64,000 nt of DNA from Teratosphaeria epicoccoides (taxonomy: Eukaryota > Ascomycota > Dothideomycetes > Mycosphaerellales > Teratosphaeriaceae). Shown here piece after piece: positions 44,458 through 54,417 of the stretch (positions within the stretch are counted from its first letter, which is position 1; each line of letters starts with the position of its first letter). The notes under the pieces were generated by a model. That model did not search any database and was not told the DNA's origin. It saw only the letters and a list, made by a program, of their open reading frames with translations. Location: assembly GCA_021401465.1 (NCBI GenBank), contig JADDMT010000047.1, positions 1 to 64,000 on the forward strand, written 5' to 3'. The position numbers and the translations under genes are program-made.

Positions 44458-46347
44458 TCAATTATGCACTCCACCCCCCACATTCGCCGTACTCCTTCGC
44501 AATCCCTCCTTGTACCTCGCCAACGCCCGATCCCGACACGCCTTATGATCCACCATCGGCCTCGGATACCCAGCCTTCTCGGCCTCCTTCGCGGCGCCTC
44601 TTCCATAAGGGTCATGAACAGCCTTGCCCTTGATACCCGCAAGCTCAGGCACCCACTTCCTGATATACTCCCCCTCCGGATCAAACTTCTCACTCTGCAA
44701 CAGCGGATTGAAAATCCGAAAATACGGCTGCGGATCCACTCCCGTGCTAGCAGAGAAGCCCCACCCGCCGTTGTTGGAAGCAAAGTCCCCGTCAATCAGG
44801 TGTTCCATGAAGAAACGCTCGCCCATGCGCCAGTCCAGCAACAGATCTTTGGCGAGGAAAGAGGCCGTGATCATACGACAGCGATTGTGCATGTACGCCA
44901 TCCCCTTGACCTGCCTCATCGCCGCGTCGACGATAGGGAAGCCCGTAGCGCCGTCGCACCAGCGCTGGAAGTGCTCGTCGTTGTACTCCCACTCGATATC
45001 GCTGTACTCGTACTTGAAAGGTTTGTGCATGCACACGTACGGCCACTGCGCAAGGACATGCTTATAGAAATCCCGCCATGCGACTTCGGAAATCCAGCCG
45101 GCGATCCCCGTGTTGCCACCGTCGAGTTTCTGCGTGGTGTTGGCGTCGCGGGCGCTGCGGACGGCGGCGCGGGCGGACAGAGTGCCGGTGGAGAGGTGCA
45201 CGCTGAGGAGTGCGGTGCTGTTGGCAGAGGGAATGTTCCGGGTGTCTTTGTAGGCGGTGACTTTCTCTTTGAGAAAGCGGGAGAGGCGGGAGAGGGCTTC
45301 ATGTTCGCCGGCGGGCCAGACGGAGGCGAGGCGGTTGCGTTCGGAGTCTGGGAGGGTTTTGTTGGGCGGTGTGGAGGGTAGTGGTGCTTCAAAGATGGCG
45401 TTGTACTTTTGCTTGGCGGAGTCGGGGTTGGGACCGGGCGGTTCGTAGGGGTGTAGGGCGTTTGGGTGCTCGTGGATGTATTTGATCCATGCTCGGAACC
45501 AAGGTGAGTAGACAGAGTATTGCTTCCCGGCTCCCGTCATCAGCGAGCTCGGAGCAACGACCACATCATCATGGACAGCTTCAAAACTAATCTGCTTCTT
45601 CAAGGCACTCCTCACCAACTTCGCCTCCCTCCTCAACTCATCCACCTCATACTCAATATTGCAATAAACGTGCTTTGCACCCCACTCCTCACACTTTTCC
45701 AAAATGTGCCCCGGCACCTTCTTCCTCTGCTCGACCGTCGTAGCATACAACGGAATGCCCAGCGCCGCCAGATCCTCCTTCAACACTTGCAGCGTCCGAA
45801 GCTCAAAATCCACTCTCGGCGGACTGGTCAAATGCGCCTGGTAGTCCTGCGGGCTGACAATGAATATGCAGATCAACGGCACAGCTTGACTCTTCGCCTT
45901 CTTGCCTGCCATCGACAAAGCGCGATTATCGTGAATGCGGAGATCGCGCTTGAACCAGTGGACTACCGCATCACCGACGGGGATCTTGCTGCGCTCTGCG
46001 TCTGTCTCTTTGAGACCGGCATTCAAGACCTCAATGGGACGTGGAATTTCGTTTTTGTTGTACTTCTCACATCGCTCATTGCTCATCTCAGGCGGATAGA
46101 ACTCTCGCTGGACGATGCCGATTTTCTCTCCCATGCGTGCATTGTCGGTGCCGTCGCCACTGGGATCTCGATGTGGCTGCTTCGTCGCAGGCGGCCGTAC
46201 AGGCGATGTAGCTTTGCGCTTGGGAGGCATGGTATGTGAATGTGTAGATGAGTGTTGGGGAGAATGGCGAGGGAAGATTGTACACGGAGGGGGCGAAAGA
46301 ACAGGACGCCACAACAAATGTCGCAACGTGCGATGCGCTGGTTTCAT
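44458..46347 (-). CDS. phr1: class I CPD photolyase (deoxyribodipyrimidine photo-lyase)
   Basis: Repairs UV-induced cyclobutane pyrimidine dimers using blue light, FAD and an antenna pigment. Single exon, 629 aa. The ATG at 46347 starts an Arg/Ser/His-rich segment that looks like a mitochondrial presequence (MKPAHRTLRHLLWRPVLSPP). A second in-frame ATG at 46230 starts a short form with a nuclear-signal-like N-terminus (PPKRKATSPVRPPATKQ). The antenna domain begins AVVHWFKRDLRIHDNRAL. The FAD domain shows WISEVAWRDFYKHVL, FPIVDAAMRQ, MHNRCRMITASFLAKDLL, WRMGERFFMEHLIDGDFASN and NNGGWGFSASTGVDPQPYFRIFNP, all diagnostic of class I CPD enzymes. This matches a repair enzyme rather than a cryptochrome. 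The start pair suggests targeting to both organelle and nucleus, as in yeast Phr1. Confidence 0.93.
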   Translation of the reverse strand: MKPAHRTLRHLLWRPVLSPPPCTIFPRHSPQHSSTHSHTMPPKRKATSPVRPPATKQPHRDPSGDGTDNARMGEKIGIVQREFYPPEMSNERCEKYNKNEIPRPIEVLNAGLKETDAERSKIPVGDAVVHWFKRDLRIHDNRALSMAGKKAKSQAVPLICIFIVSPQDYQAHLTSPPRVDFELRTLQVLKEDLAALGIPLYATTVEQRKKVPGHILEKCEEWGAKHVYCNIEYEVDELRREAKLVRSALKKQISFEAVHDDVVVAPSSLMTGAGKQYSVYSPWFRAWIKYIHEHPNALHPYEPPGPNPDSAKQKYNAIFEAPLPSTPPNKTLPDSERNRLASVWPAGEHEALSRLSRFLKEKVTAYKDTRNIPSANSTALLSVHLSTGTLSARAAVRSARDANTTQKLDGGNTGIAGWISEVAWRDFYKHVLAQWPYVCMHKPFKYEYSDIEWEYNDEHFQRWCDGATGFPIVDAAMRQVKGMAYMHNRCRMITASFLAKDLLLDWRMGERFFMEHLIDGDFASNNGGWGFSASTGVDPQPYFRIFNPLLQSEKFDPEGEYIRKWVPELAGIKGKAVHDPYGRGAAKEAEKAGYPRPMVDHKACRDRALARYKEGLRRSTANVGGGVHN

Positions 46348-46817
46348 ACGAGGTTACTTACAATTGTAGCGTTGGAAGGTTAGAAAGCCTTATGGAGACA
46401 TGAAGGTTTGCAGGTCGGTTGCAAGCAGAGTTCCGAGTTTCGCGTCCCGATCTCCTTCACGTCATCGTCCCCCAGATCTTGTCTTGTGAGATCGGCGCTA
46501 GTCCAGCCGCTTGGATCATGATGCTTGGCCGTGCGTAGTGGAAGGTCTTTGTTCGTAGAATGATGTGTCGAGCAAAGCTGAAAGAGCCGCAGGTGCGGAC
46601 ACACCGAGCTGAAGATGGAGTTTTGGTTGCTCCGACTCTCGCCGGCCGCAATGGGTACCGGCGTGCCGTGCAGCCTGCTCAGCTGAATGGCCGCGGACGA
46701 GACAGCTCCACGGTGCATACGACGGCTGTCTTTGTTGACCTTGATTCTTACTTCCTGTTGCTGATGAATCCCACCGCATGGGTTTGATGCGCGCGACAGC
46801 GCTCACCCTGACTCGGC
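46348..46817. promoter_or_regulatory. photolyase upstream region
   Basis: 470 bp between the photolyase start and the end of the GNAT gene on the same strand. It should contain the photolyase promoter. No motif could be assigned. Confidence 0.35.
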
Positions 46818-47702
46818 TCAAAGCAGTCTCTTGCTCATATGGACCACGGTGAAGCCGGTCTCACTGCCCAGATAGCCCTTCTGGTACCCATTTTCATAAT
46901 CCATGGCATATTGTCTCCGCCTGTAGAAGCTAAAGTTCACTTCCTTCATCGTCGTAAGCACCATCCACAGTTCCTTCTTAGCAGTCCGTCTCACAACCTC
47001 AATCTCCGCCAGGTCCATCAGATAATTCGCCAGGCCCCGTCCCTGCAGGCCAACCTCCGTAGCTAATGACTTGAGCTCCCAAATCTCGCCATCGGGACCG
47101 ATCTTGTCAGGCAATGTCACACGGACGAAAGTGGCACCCCCCTGCCCGCTCCCGAGCCCGGCCTCAGCCTCAAAGACAGGACTCACGTACTTGTGCGCAC
47201 CAATGGTAGCTATAGGCTGACCTGTACACTCCCAGCAGACAACGAAGCAAAAGGTCCCTACGTCGAAGCCTAGACCGCGCAAGAATTGGTCCGGGTGGTC
47301 CAGGCGTTTGATACTAGGCGGCATTGTGCGCGATACCGCATGGGAGTGCGAATATGCATCATTGGTAAGTGTGAAGATCGGTTGCAGGAGTGGAGAATCG
47401 ACAAGTTGTTGAGGTTCATATTGGGCCACTATTGTCGCTTTGTCGTCGATAGTTGGACCTGGGAAGGAATGTGGTCCCTGGTCTACAGTGCGGAAGGCAA
47501 GGGCAGGCGGGTCTGAGTTCGACGGTACAGTAGTGCCTGGCAATGTTGGTGTATAGCCTGAGATATGCTTGGTAGAAGGTGATTGGCATTCATGTTGTGT
47601 GCCGCCTGTCGCAGCCATGGTTGAACCGCGAGCCGTTGGTGGTTGTGAGTGGCGAGCAATGCTGATATCATCAAGACTGTCCAAGTTCTGGGCTATGAAC
47701 AT
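46818..47702 (-). CDS. GNAT-family N-acetyltransferase
   Basis: Transfers acetyl from acetyl-CoA to an unknown amine. Single exon. The ATG at 47702 gives 294 aa; another at 47618 (MAATGG) would give 266. The first 100 residues are low-complexity and may be non-catalytic. The GNAT core covers about residues 110-290. Motif A is clear: ELKSLATEVGLQGRGLANYLM, containing the Q/R-x-x-G-x-G/A acetyl-CoA loop, followed by DLAEIEVVRRTAKKELWMV and a C-terminal FYRRRQYAMDYENGY. Substrate cannot be told; neighbours (photolyase, exosome subunit) give no hint. Confidence 0.8.
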   Translation of the reverse strand: MFIAQNLDSLDDISIARHSQPPTARGSTMAATGGTQHECQSPSTKHISGYTPTLPGTTVPSNSDPPALAFRTVDQGPHSFPGPTIDDKATIVAQYEPQQLVDSPLLQPIFTLTNDAYSHSHAVSRTMPPSIKRLDHPDQFLRGLGFDVGTFCFVVCWECTGQPIATIGAHKYVSPVFEAEAGLGSGQGGATFVRVTLPDKIGPDGEIWELKSLATEVGLQGRGLANYLMDLAEIEVVRRTAKKELWMVLTTMKEVNFSFYRRRQYAMDYENGYQKGYLGSETGFTVVHMSKRLL

Positions 47703-48178
47703 ATACGTAGAGCGTCTCAAGCGCCAAGATGACAGATTCTAGGTGAAAGGCAGAAAGTATAATTCGTGTTGTTGACTACATGTATATCAGGTTCCAGGGT
47801 GCGCTCCCGCCGTGCCGAGATCGGTACGGCCGTTTGAGGTCCCGCAAGCTTCGCCCATCTGCCTTCGTGGCGTCTATCCAATATGCGGACACTGTCTCCA
47901 CGAGGGAAATCCTGTGCGCGAAAAAGTGACTTGGCGTCCCGAGCTAGACTCCCTTTTCGACTCTCTTGACTTTCTAAAAGATCCCGTTGTATGCTTCAAG
48001 GCGCTGCGGGTAGCGACGATCAGCGCGCAGAACAGACTGTTTGACCCGCTCGATTGCGAGAGCCGGCACAGTTGGCTCACTACCGGATCAGCCATCACCC
48101 TTCAGCCAAGTTGTCGGCTTGCAGCAGCCATCTTGCTGTACTCCTCTTTGTCTCAATCTTGATGAGGATCAAAACGTT
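47703..48178. other. intergenic, no feature seen
   Basis: 476 bp between the GNAT start and the end of RRP41, both on the minus strand. Short open frames on the plus strand overlap each other and are not convincing. Confidence 0.4.
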
Positions 48179-49020
48179 TCAGGTGACTTTCGCCTCCAGC
48201 ACTCTTCTTCCGTGTGCTCTCACAATGCCGTCGAGGATAGTCTTGACCTGCTTGCACCCATCCAGACCAATGGACATCATTGCTTCAAGCCTCGCCATCT
48301 GGACCTTGGTCTCCATGATGAGCACATTGACCTTGTCTTCCTCGTCACCTGTGCGGTCCTTGCCTCCTCCTGTAGCAATGGTCAAGAATGGCAAGTCCAG
48401 CTCCTCGAGCCCGTTCAGGTCCAATACTGGATCAGCTTCTTCCTCCTTGTCGGCATAAGCAGCTGTTGATCCCGTAGTGCAGGCCGCGATGTAACCGCTC
48501 ATTGGTATGCCGGCATCTATGAGAGCCAGTGTGGATGCGTTGAGACATGCTGCGAGCACAGAGCCATCCTGAGAGAGGACATGCAGGTTGATGGTGATGG
48601 TGCTGTGCGGGTAGAGGTGAGTGAGCAGCGTGTTACCGAATGCGCTGGAGATGGTATATGACATTTCCGATACCCGCCTATATACAAGATCAGTCTAACC
48701 CTTCCCGGCGAACTCCGGTCGTGCCTTCCATACCTGTCATTCTTGCTCCTTCTCTTTCTGTCCGTCTGCGAGAATGCCGCCAGATGGATCTCGACATCAA
48801 TCTTCGCGACATTGCTCTGGTCTCTGGCACCGACTCTACGTGTCTCTTGTGGGCCGCTCACAGTACACAAGACGGTGGTATTGCCCATGGAGAAGACACT
48901 GCTGCCATCGGCGGAGGACTGTGTGCTGATCTGGCCGTGGATGCGTCGCAGTTCGTTCCACCGTCGGCCATCGAGACGCAAATGCGCCAAAGCATAGGTC
49001 GACGAGTCCAGGCCCGGCAT
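48179..49020 (-). CDS. ski6: exosome core subunit RRP41/SKI6 (RNase PH-like)
   Basis: Ring subunit of the nuclear and cytoplasmic RNA exosome (3' to 5' RNA decay and processing). Exons 49020-48734 and 48677-48179 flank a 56-nt intron (GTATGG..TATAG, phase 2), giving 261 aa. The N-terminus LRLDGRRWNELRRI is the RRP41 hallmark, and the join restores KNDRRVSEMS, matching the KNERRV segment of yeast Ski6. The RNase PH fold is seen in GSSVFSMGNTTVLCTVSGPQ, ITINLHVLSQDGSVLAACLN and STLALIDAGIPMSG. As usual for eukaryotic core subunits, the phosphorolytic residues seem absent, so it should be structural. It is divergent from the ERCC6L2-like gene across a minisatellite. Confidence 0.93.
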
Positions 49021-49552
49021 ATTCCGCTCTGACGGTGGAAATTGCTTCCTCGTTGCGACTGATGGCAGCAAGTGCGTGTTCGTACCTTTGCCTACATGAC
49101 CTTTATGAAATTGATGGAAGCTGATTGATACCTTCATCAAATTGATGGAAGCTGATTGATACCTTCATCAAGTTGATGGAAGCTGATTGATACCTTCATC
49201 AAATTGATGGAAGCTGATTGATACCTTCATCAAGTTGATGGAAGCTGATTGATACCTTCATGAAATTGATGGAAGCTGATTGATACCTTCATCAAATTGA
49301 TGGAAGCTGATTGATACCTTCATCAAATTGATGGAAGCTTAATCAGAGATCCCCCCGCTTTCTTCGCGTTACTTTCGCGAATAATGCTTATATATGCCAC
49401 AAGGCTGTCTTCTTGCTCGACCTCTTCGATGAGGCGTGAGGCGCAAAGATGTCTGCGCGCAAGCCTGGTCAATCCGGCCACCGGAAGAAGGCTCGGGAGG
49501 AGACATCAACAGAGACAAAGGCGAAGACAGCTCAAGCGACGACGATTTGGAT
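49021..49552. promoter_or_regulatory. divergent promoter region, RRP41 / ERCC6L2-like
   Basis: 532 bp between two divergent starts, almost half occupied by the 31-bp minisatellite. An AT-rich TTATATATG word at 49388-49396 lies about 50 bp upstream of the 49449 ATG and could serve as a TATA element for the plus-strand gene. Confidence 0.5.
49107..49340. repeat. 31-bp tandem minisatellite, 8 copies
   Basis: Units beginning TTGATGGAAG start at 49111, 49142, 49173, 49204, 49235, 49266, 49297 and 49328, an exact 31-bp period; the last copy is partial. The only variation is A/G at the junction (CAAATTGAT or CAAGTTGAT) and one CATGAAATT. Each unit can fold: TTGATGGAAG faces CCTTCATCAA across a loop of about 10 nt. 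The ATCAAATTGAT junction is also palindromic. It lies between the divergent RRP41 and ERCC6L2-like starts. Confidence 0.95.
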
Positions 49553-52500
49553 ATGGTACCACAAAGCGGTGGCCATGTTGACCTGTCGCAATACATTGAC
49601 TCGGTCGACGATAAAGTCGACGATGTTCTGGAAGTGTCATCTGGTGCCGAGGAGGTGAGCGGCAACATGGGTGGCAAAAAGCGCAAATTGACCTACGGCA
49701 AGGAGAGAGGCGAGCGAGTTGCCTTTGACGATGACGATGAATCAGACGATGCTTACAATAAGTTCAAAAAGCGCAGGGCTGTTGCGAGAAAAGCCGCCGC
49801 GGCAAGTACGAGAAAAGCCAAGGCGGCAGTCAAGACGAGCACTGCGCTCGTCGGGAGGAGGACTGTCAATCGTATCAAGGAGAGCAAGCGAGACATCGGC
49901 GATCAGGTCTACGGCGACGAGGCCAATTCGGATGAAGATCTTATGGAGACGACTCTACCGGATTACCTTAAGGAACGAACTGATCAACGAGATAACACCA
50001 AGGAGAAATTGGGCAACGCAGGCCTGCAATTCCCGCCCGACTATGATGATATCGACTTCTCTGATGACGACCGCTTGGAGCATTTGCAAGAGAGGCCGCA
50101 TCTTCCAGAGTCAATGATCCATCGCGAGTATGAGGACGTCATTCTGCGCCAGTCTCAAGGAGTCATACCCGCGCCCATTGCGCAGTACTTGCGTCCTTAC
50201 CAGATTGAGGGCGCTGATTATCTACACAAGCTGTTTCTCTTCCAGGAAGGCGGCATACTCGGTGACGACATGGGATTAGGGAAGACGATCCAAGTCATCG
50301 CTTTCTTGACAGCTGCCTTTGGCAAGACTGGTGACGAGCGAGACAAGAAGCGCATGCGCAAAGTCCGACGTCGTGGCGACAAGTGGTATCCAAAGGTGCT
50401 CATCATCGCCCCTTCATCTCTTCTCAGCAACTGGAAGAATGAGCTGGAGAAGTGGGGTTGGTGGCACGTGCAGCAGTATCACGGCGCTGCTCGTGGACGG
50501 GAAGAGGTGCTTGCCGCAGCCCAGACTGGCCGCCTGGAGGTCATGATCACAACTTACGATACCTACAAGCGCAACGAGAGTGCTGTCAACACTGTACGAT
50601 GGGATTGCGTTATTGCCGACGAAGGTCACATCTTCAAGGAGAAAAAGGCCACGGTCACCAAGGAGATGAACAAAGTGAACGCCTTGTGCCGCATCGCTAT
50701 GACCGGCACAGCCATTCAGAACAAGTACGAAGAGCTTTGGACGCTGCTAAACTGGACCAATCCGGGCAGGTTCGGCCGCATCAGCACGTGGAAGCAGACT
50801 ATCTGCATTCCTCTCAAGATCGGCCAAAGTCACGATGCTTCGAACGCTCAGCTTGCCAAGGCACGCCGTACAGCAGACAAACTTGTCAACAATCTGTTGC
50901 CTCGATTCTTCCTCCGGCGTACGAAGGCACTCCTCAAAGACCAATTGCCCAAGAAGACCGACAGAGTAGTCTTTTGCGCAATGACGAAAGTGCAGACAGA
51001 AGCGTACAACAATTTTTGCGATGCTGAGATTACCCACGCGATTCGAGACGCTCCTGAGTCATGCTGGTGTGGTAGCGGAAAGAAGCAGGGCTGGTGCTGC
51101 AGGGCCGAGATCGACGGCTTCGGCAAATGGCAGCACTTCGTCTTTCCAGCTCTCTTCACGCTTCGCAGTCTTGCCAACCATGTGGCACTGCTGTTGCCAA
51201 GCGGTGAAGTGGATAAAGAGAAGCATGACAAGGATGTTCAGAGGCTAGAGATGGCTTTGCCCGATACGTGGAAGGATCTCTACAAGAATCGAGACAAGAT
51301 CCAGAACTTCTCTAATCAGGAGTTTTGCGGCAAGTGGCGCGTGCTCAAGCAGCTGTTGAGGTTCTGGCATGACAATGGTGACAAAGTGCTTGTCTTTAGT
51401 CATTCCGTCAAACTTCTCACCATGCTCAAGCACCTGTTCACTACAACAACAACATATACCGTCTCGTACCTGGACGGCAATGTGCATATGGACAATCGCC
51501 AAACCATAGTTGATGAGTTCAATTCGGACGCTTCGAAGTTCGTGTTCCTCATCTCAACAAGGGCCGGTGGCGTGGGGCTCAACATCACTTCTGCCAACAA
51601 AGTCGTGGTTGTCGATCCGAACTGGAATCCTGCGTATGACTTGCAAGCTCAAGACCGTGCGTATCGAATTGGGCAACTGCGAGACGTCGAGGTGTACCGC
51701 CTCGTCTCGAAAGGTACCGTTGAGGAGATCGTCTACGCCCGCCAGATCTACAAGCAGCAACAAGCCAACATCGGCTACAATGCCTCGCTCGAGCGACGAT
51801 ACTTCAAGGGCGTGCAAGACAACAAGGAAATGAAGGGCGAAATCTTCGGCCTGCAGAATCTCTTCGCCCCAGCAAGCGAAAACGTCAAGCTGCAGGATAT
51901 CGTCAACAAAACCAACATCGCCGAGACCCGCGCTGGCGTCGACATCACCGGGCTAGAGTTCGAGCCAAGCCAGCATGACGACGACGACGACATTGACGAC
52001 GACGATAACGATCCGGACACATTCTTCGACGACAAGGAGTCAGCAGCCATGTCGCAGCTCGCCGACTTCATCACGGGCGAGTCCGAGACCAAACGCGCCC
52101 GAGCCTCCAAACGCAAAGACCCCATCTCCGCCATCCTCGCCTCCGTCGGCGTGGAATACACCCACGAAAACGCCGAAGTGATCGGGACTTCGAAAATCGA
52201 AACCAAAATCTCCTCGCGCGCCCAAAAAGCCGGGTGTGATCTCGACTACGACCAGGATCGCGCGTTCGGGGTTGCCGCCTCCCAGGCTCCTCCCCCTGCG
52301 TCCCACACGACGTCCGACTTCGAATCTGTCTACGGCGCCGGAGAGCTCGAGCTCGATGGTGGGGACCGTGGGGACGGGGTGGGGAAGATACGGTATCGGT
52401 ATCGACCGGGTCTGGAGGTGCGGAAGCGGCAGTTTTGTAGCGTGGCGAGGTGGTTGGGGTATGAGGATGTGACGGAGTTTGCGTTGGTGGTGGAGGGGTG

Positions 52501-52570
52501 GACGCAGGGGCAGAGGAGGGAGTGTTTGGAGAGGTTTTATCGGTGGAGGAGAGGGGTGTTGGTGGGGTAG
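49553..52570 (+). CDS. SNF2-family ATPase, ERCC6L2 / Rad26-like
   Basis: A predicted DNA translocase linked by family to DNA repair and transcription stress. Single exon. The first in-frame ATG is at 49553, giving 1005 aa. The frame is open back to 49433 with good acidic, Ser-rich sequence but no ATG. The only nearby upstream ATG (49449, MSARKPGQSGHRKKAREE) is in another frame, so the true start may need a small intron or sequence correction. The helicase core shows ILGDDMGLGKTIQVIAF (Walker A, near 240), IADEGHIFK (DEGH in place of DEAH, near 355), GGVGLN (near 670) and QAQDRAYRIGQ (near 700). An inserted Cys cluster CWCGSGKKQGWCC near residue 505 is typical of ERCC6L2. The tail has long Asp runs. 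No gap in the core. Confidence 0.88.
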   Translation: MVPQSGGHVDLSQYIDSVDDKVDDVLEVSSGAEEVSGNMGGKKRKLTYGKERGERVAFDDDDESDDAYNKFKKRRAVARKAAAASTRKAKAAVKTSTALVGRRTVNRIKESKRDIGDQVYGDEANSDEDLMETTLPDYLKERTDQRDNTKEKLGNAGLQFPPDYDDIDFSDDDRLEHLQERPHLPESMIHREYEDVILRQSQGVIPAPIAQYLRPYQIEGADYLHKLFLFQEGGILGDDMGLGKTIQVIAFLTAAFGKTGDERDKKRMRKVRRRGDKWYPKVLIIAPSSLLSNWKNELEKWGWWHVQQYHGAARGREEVLAAAQTGRLEVMITTYDTYKRNESAVNTVRWDCVIADEGHIFKEKKATVTKEMNKVNALCRIAMTGTAIQNKYEELWTLLNWTNPGRFGRISTWKQTICIPLKIGQSHDASNAQLAKARRTADKLVNNLLPRFFLRRTKALLKDQLPKKTDRVVFCAMTKVQTEAYNNFCDAEITHAIRDAPESCWCGSGKKQGWCCRAEIDGFGKWQHFVFPALFTLRSLANHVALLLPSGEVDKEKHDKDVQRLEMALPDTWKDLYKNRDKIQNFSNQEFCGKWRVLKQLLRFWHDNGDKVLVFSHSVKLLTMLKHLFTTTTTYTVSYLDGNVHMDNRQTIVDEFNSDASKFVFLISTRAGGVGLNITSANKVVVVDPNWNPAYDLQAQDRAYRIGQLRDVEVYRLVSKGTVEEIVYARQIYKQQQANIGYNASLERRYFKGVQDNKEMKGEIFGLQNLFAPASENVKLQDIVNKTNIAETRAGVDITGLEFEPSQHDDDDDIDDDDNDPDTFFDDKESAAMSQLADFITGESETKRARASKRKDPISAILASVGVEYTHENAEVIGTSKIETKISSRAQKAGCDLDYDQDRAFGVAASQAPPPASHTTSDFESVYGAGELELDGGDRGDGVGKIRYRYRPGLEVRKRQFCSVARWLGYEDVTEFALVVEGWTQGQRRECLERFYRWRRGVLVG

Positions 52571-52938
52571 TATGTCTTGACCAAGTGCTGGGAGGGACGG
52601 GTGGGTTGGGTTGGCGGTGTAGGGATGGCGTTGGGGCTGGCGTTGTGCTTGGTTGGAGTGGATTCTTGGGGACATCTATTGAGTTTCCGAGATGGTGGGA
52701 GCCGGAGTGTACGAAAACTGTGGGTCGTTGTTCTCGTGGTGAGTGGCGCGACCTCACTTCCGACGATGATGGCGAGAGCTGGAGCGTTGCAAAATCTTCC
52801 AGGTGGCTCATGAATCCCATAACGAGGCATAGGTCATGACTCAGTCACGTCAATCAATAACAATGCTGTCACATCCACCAACGCCATCGCTAAGCCCATC
52901 AAGTATCCGAATCTCGCGCAGCACTCTCATTGTCCAGG
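52571..52938. other. intergenic between convergent genes
   Basis: 368 bp of 3' flank shared by the SNF2 gene and RPC34. G/T-rich, no gene or repeat supported. Confidence 0.4.
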
Positions 52939-54036
52939 TCACCTCTCAAGCCACTCCTTCCAATACACACAACTCCCCGGACTCACCGGCCCACCCTCGG
53001 TGCACAGATCAAACACCGGACACCGCCCACACGGCGCCTGCGTCAACCCATTCCCTGTCCCTTCCCCGTCCTCTCTGTCCTCCACCACGGTCCCGGGAAA
53101 CCTATGCTTCACACCCCTCACAGTCCTGTATCCTTCCCCGACCTTCTCGAGCTTCTCGTCCCACACCAGCACGTCGATGACGCCCTGGACTTCGGCGACG
53201 GTGAGCTGATCGGATTTGGACTGGCGCATACTGCCGGTTCCGATGATGAAGGCGTGGATGGTCTGGGCGTTGGGGTAGGTGCGGGTGTAGGCTTGGTAGG
53301 CGATTGGGTGGAGGTGGGGATTGTCGGTTTCTGGGTCGTGGCGGGTGGAGCGATGTTTGGTCTTGTTACCCAGCTCCTCGATATCGTCGGTGTTGCGTCG
53401 GCGTTTCTTGGTGTGCCGGCCGTCGGAGTCAATGTTGGTGGGCTTGAACCAGCTCTGCGACTGGACGTGGTAGACGATGAGGTTGCTGAGTTCCTCGATC
53501 AGGCTTTCGTCGAGGTCGCCGGCGTCGAAGAAGCTACCGCCGGTGACGTCGTCGCTGGGCAGCAAGTGGTAGAGCATGTATGTCCGCTGCGCGGGAGCCT
53601 TGATATTCCTCACGCTCTTGATCAGGCGCAGGCCTTCCAGCTTCTGTATACATCTATCCAACTCTTTCTGGTTGCTCATGCCCGTCTTGCGCTTCAGCTC
53701 CTTCATCCATATCGCCTTGGTGTGGCTGTCCTCGATGGTGGTGTAGACAATCTTCTCGGCGCCGCTCAAGACGCGGATGCTCTCTGCGGCTTTGCGCGGG
53801 CGCGTGGACCAGCATAGCGCGCGCTCCTGCTTCAGCGTGCGGACGAGCGAGTGGTTGGTGAGTTCCTGGATCAGCTGCATGAGCTGCTGCAGCGTCTTGG
53901 CGGCTTCGTCCGCGAGCATTTGCAGGTCTTGCTGGAAGAAGACCTTGTGGAACTTTTCCTCGCTCTGCTCCGCCGCTCGCATCATCGAGTCGTACAGGTT
54001 TCCGCTCTCGGCGGAGAGTTTGGGGAGGGATGCCAT
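52939..54036 (-). CDS. rpc34: RNA polymerase III subunit RPC34 (RPC6)
   Basis: Pol III-specific initiation subunit that bridges the enzyme to TFIIIB and helps open tRNA and 5S promoters. Single exon, 365 aa, ATG at 54036. Tandem winged-helix domains occupy about residues 20-180, with the family segments EKIVYTTIEDSHTKAIWMKEL and LYHLLPSDDVTGGSFFDAG. A basic patch follows (RHTKKRRRNTDD). The C-terminus carries the Fe-S cluster cysteines seen in POLR3F: CGRCPVFDLC then SPGSCVYWKEWL. Length and order agree with fungal RPC34 with an extra low-complexity insertion. It is divergent from the small membrane protein gene. Confidence 0.93.
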   Translation of the reverse strand: MASLPKLSAESGNLYDSMMRAAEQSEEKFHKVFFQQDLQMLADEAAKTLQQLMQLIQELTNHSLVRTLKQERALCWSTRPRKAAESIRVLSGAEKIVYTTIEDSHTKAIWMKELKRKTGMSNQKELDRCIQKLEGLRLIKSVRNIKAPAQRTYMLYHLLPSDDVTGGSFFDAGDLDESLIEELSNLIVYHVQSQSWFKPTNIDSDGRHTKKRRRNTDDIEELGNKTKHRSTRHDPETDNPHLHPIAYQAYTRTYPNAQTIHAFIIGTGSMRQSKSDQLTVAEVQGVIDVLVWDEKLEKVGEGYRTVRGVKHRFPGTVVEDREDGEGTGNGLTQAPCGRCPVFDLCTEGGPVSPGSCVYWKEWLER

Positions 54037-54417
54037 GGCGGCGGTGGAGCGACGAGGTTGTGCTATCGCTCAATCATGGGCGTGTGTTTGGTGTAGTGTA
54101 GCTCTGCCACGATGCATCAGAAAGTTCACAGTCACGCCCCCGCCATTTCACATGCAGCCCCGGAGCAAAGTCGGCCCGTCCACCAAGCGTGTGCATTGCA
54201 CATCTTGCCCCCCTATGTGAACACTCACCCGTCAGCGCCCCGGCAGATCGATCTAGTGCATGCTGTCGTCGCGGAGCCAAGCTATTCCCAGAGCTTACTC
54301 GCCATGTGCCTCAGCCGCGGTCCACTCCACTGCAGGCTGACGGCGTCTTCCGTCCAGCCAGAATCCTCCACCATCTGTATCGCACTGATCTAGCGCCGCA
54401 GCTCCTGTACCGGAATC
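54037..54417. promoter_or_regulatory. divergent region, RPC34 / small membrane protein
   Basis: 381 bp that must hold the RPC34 promoter and probably an undetected first exon of the plus-strand gene. Several ATGs occur, but none links to the downstream frame with a splice pair I trust. Confidence 0.4.
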
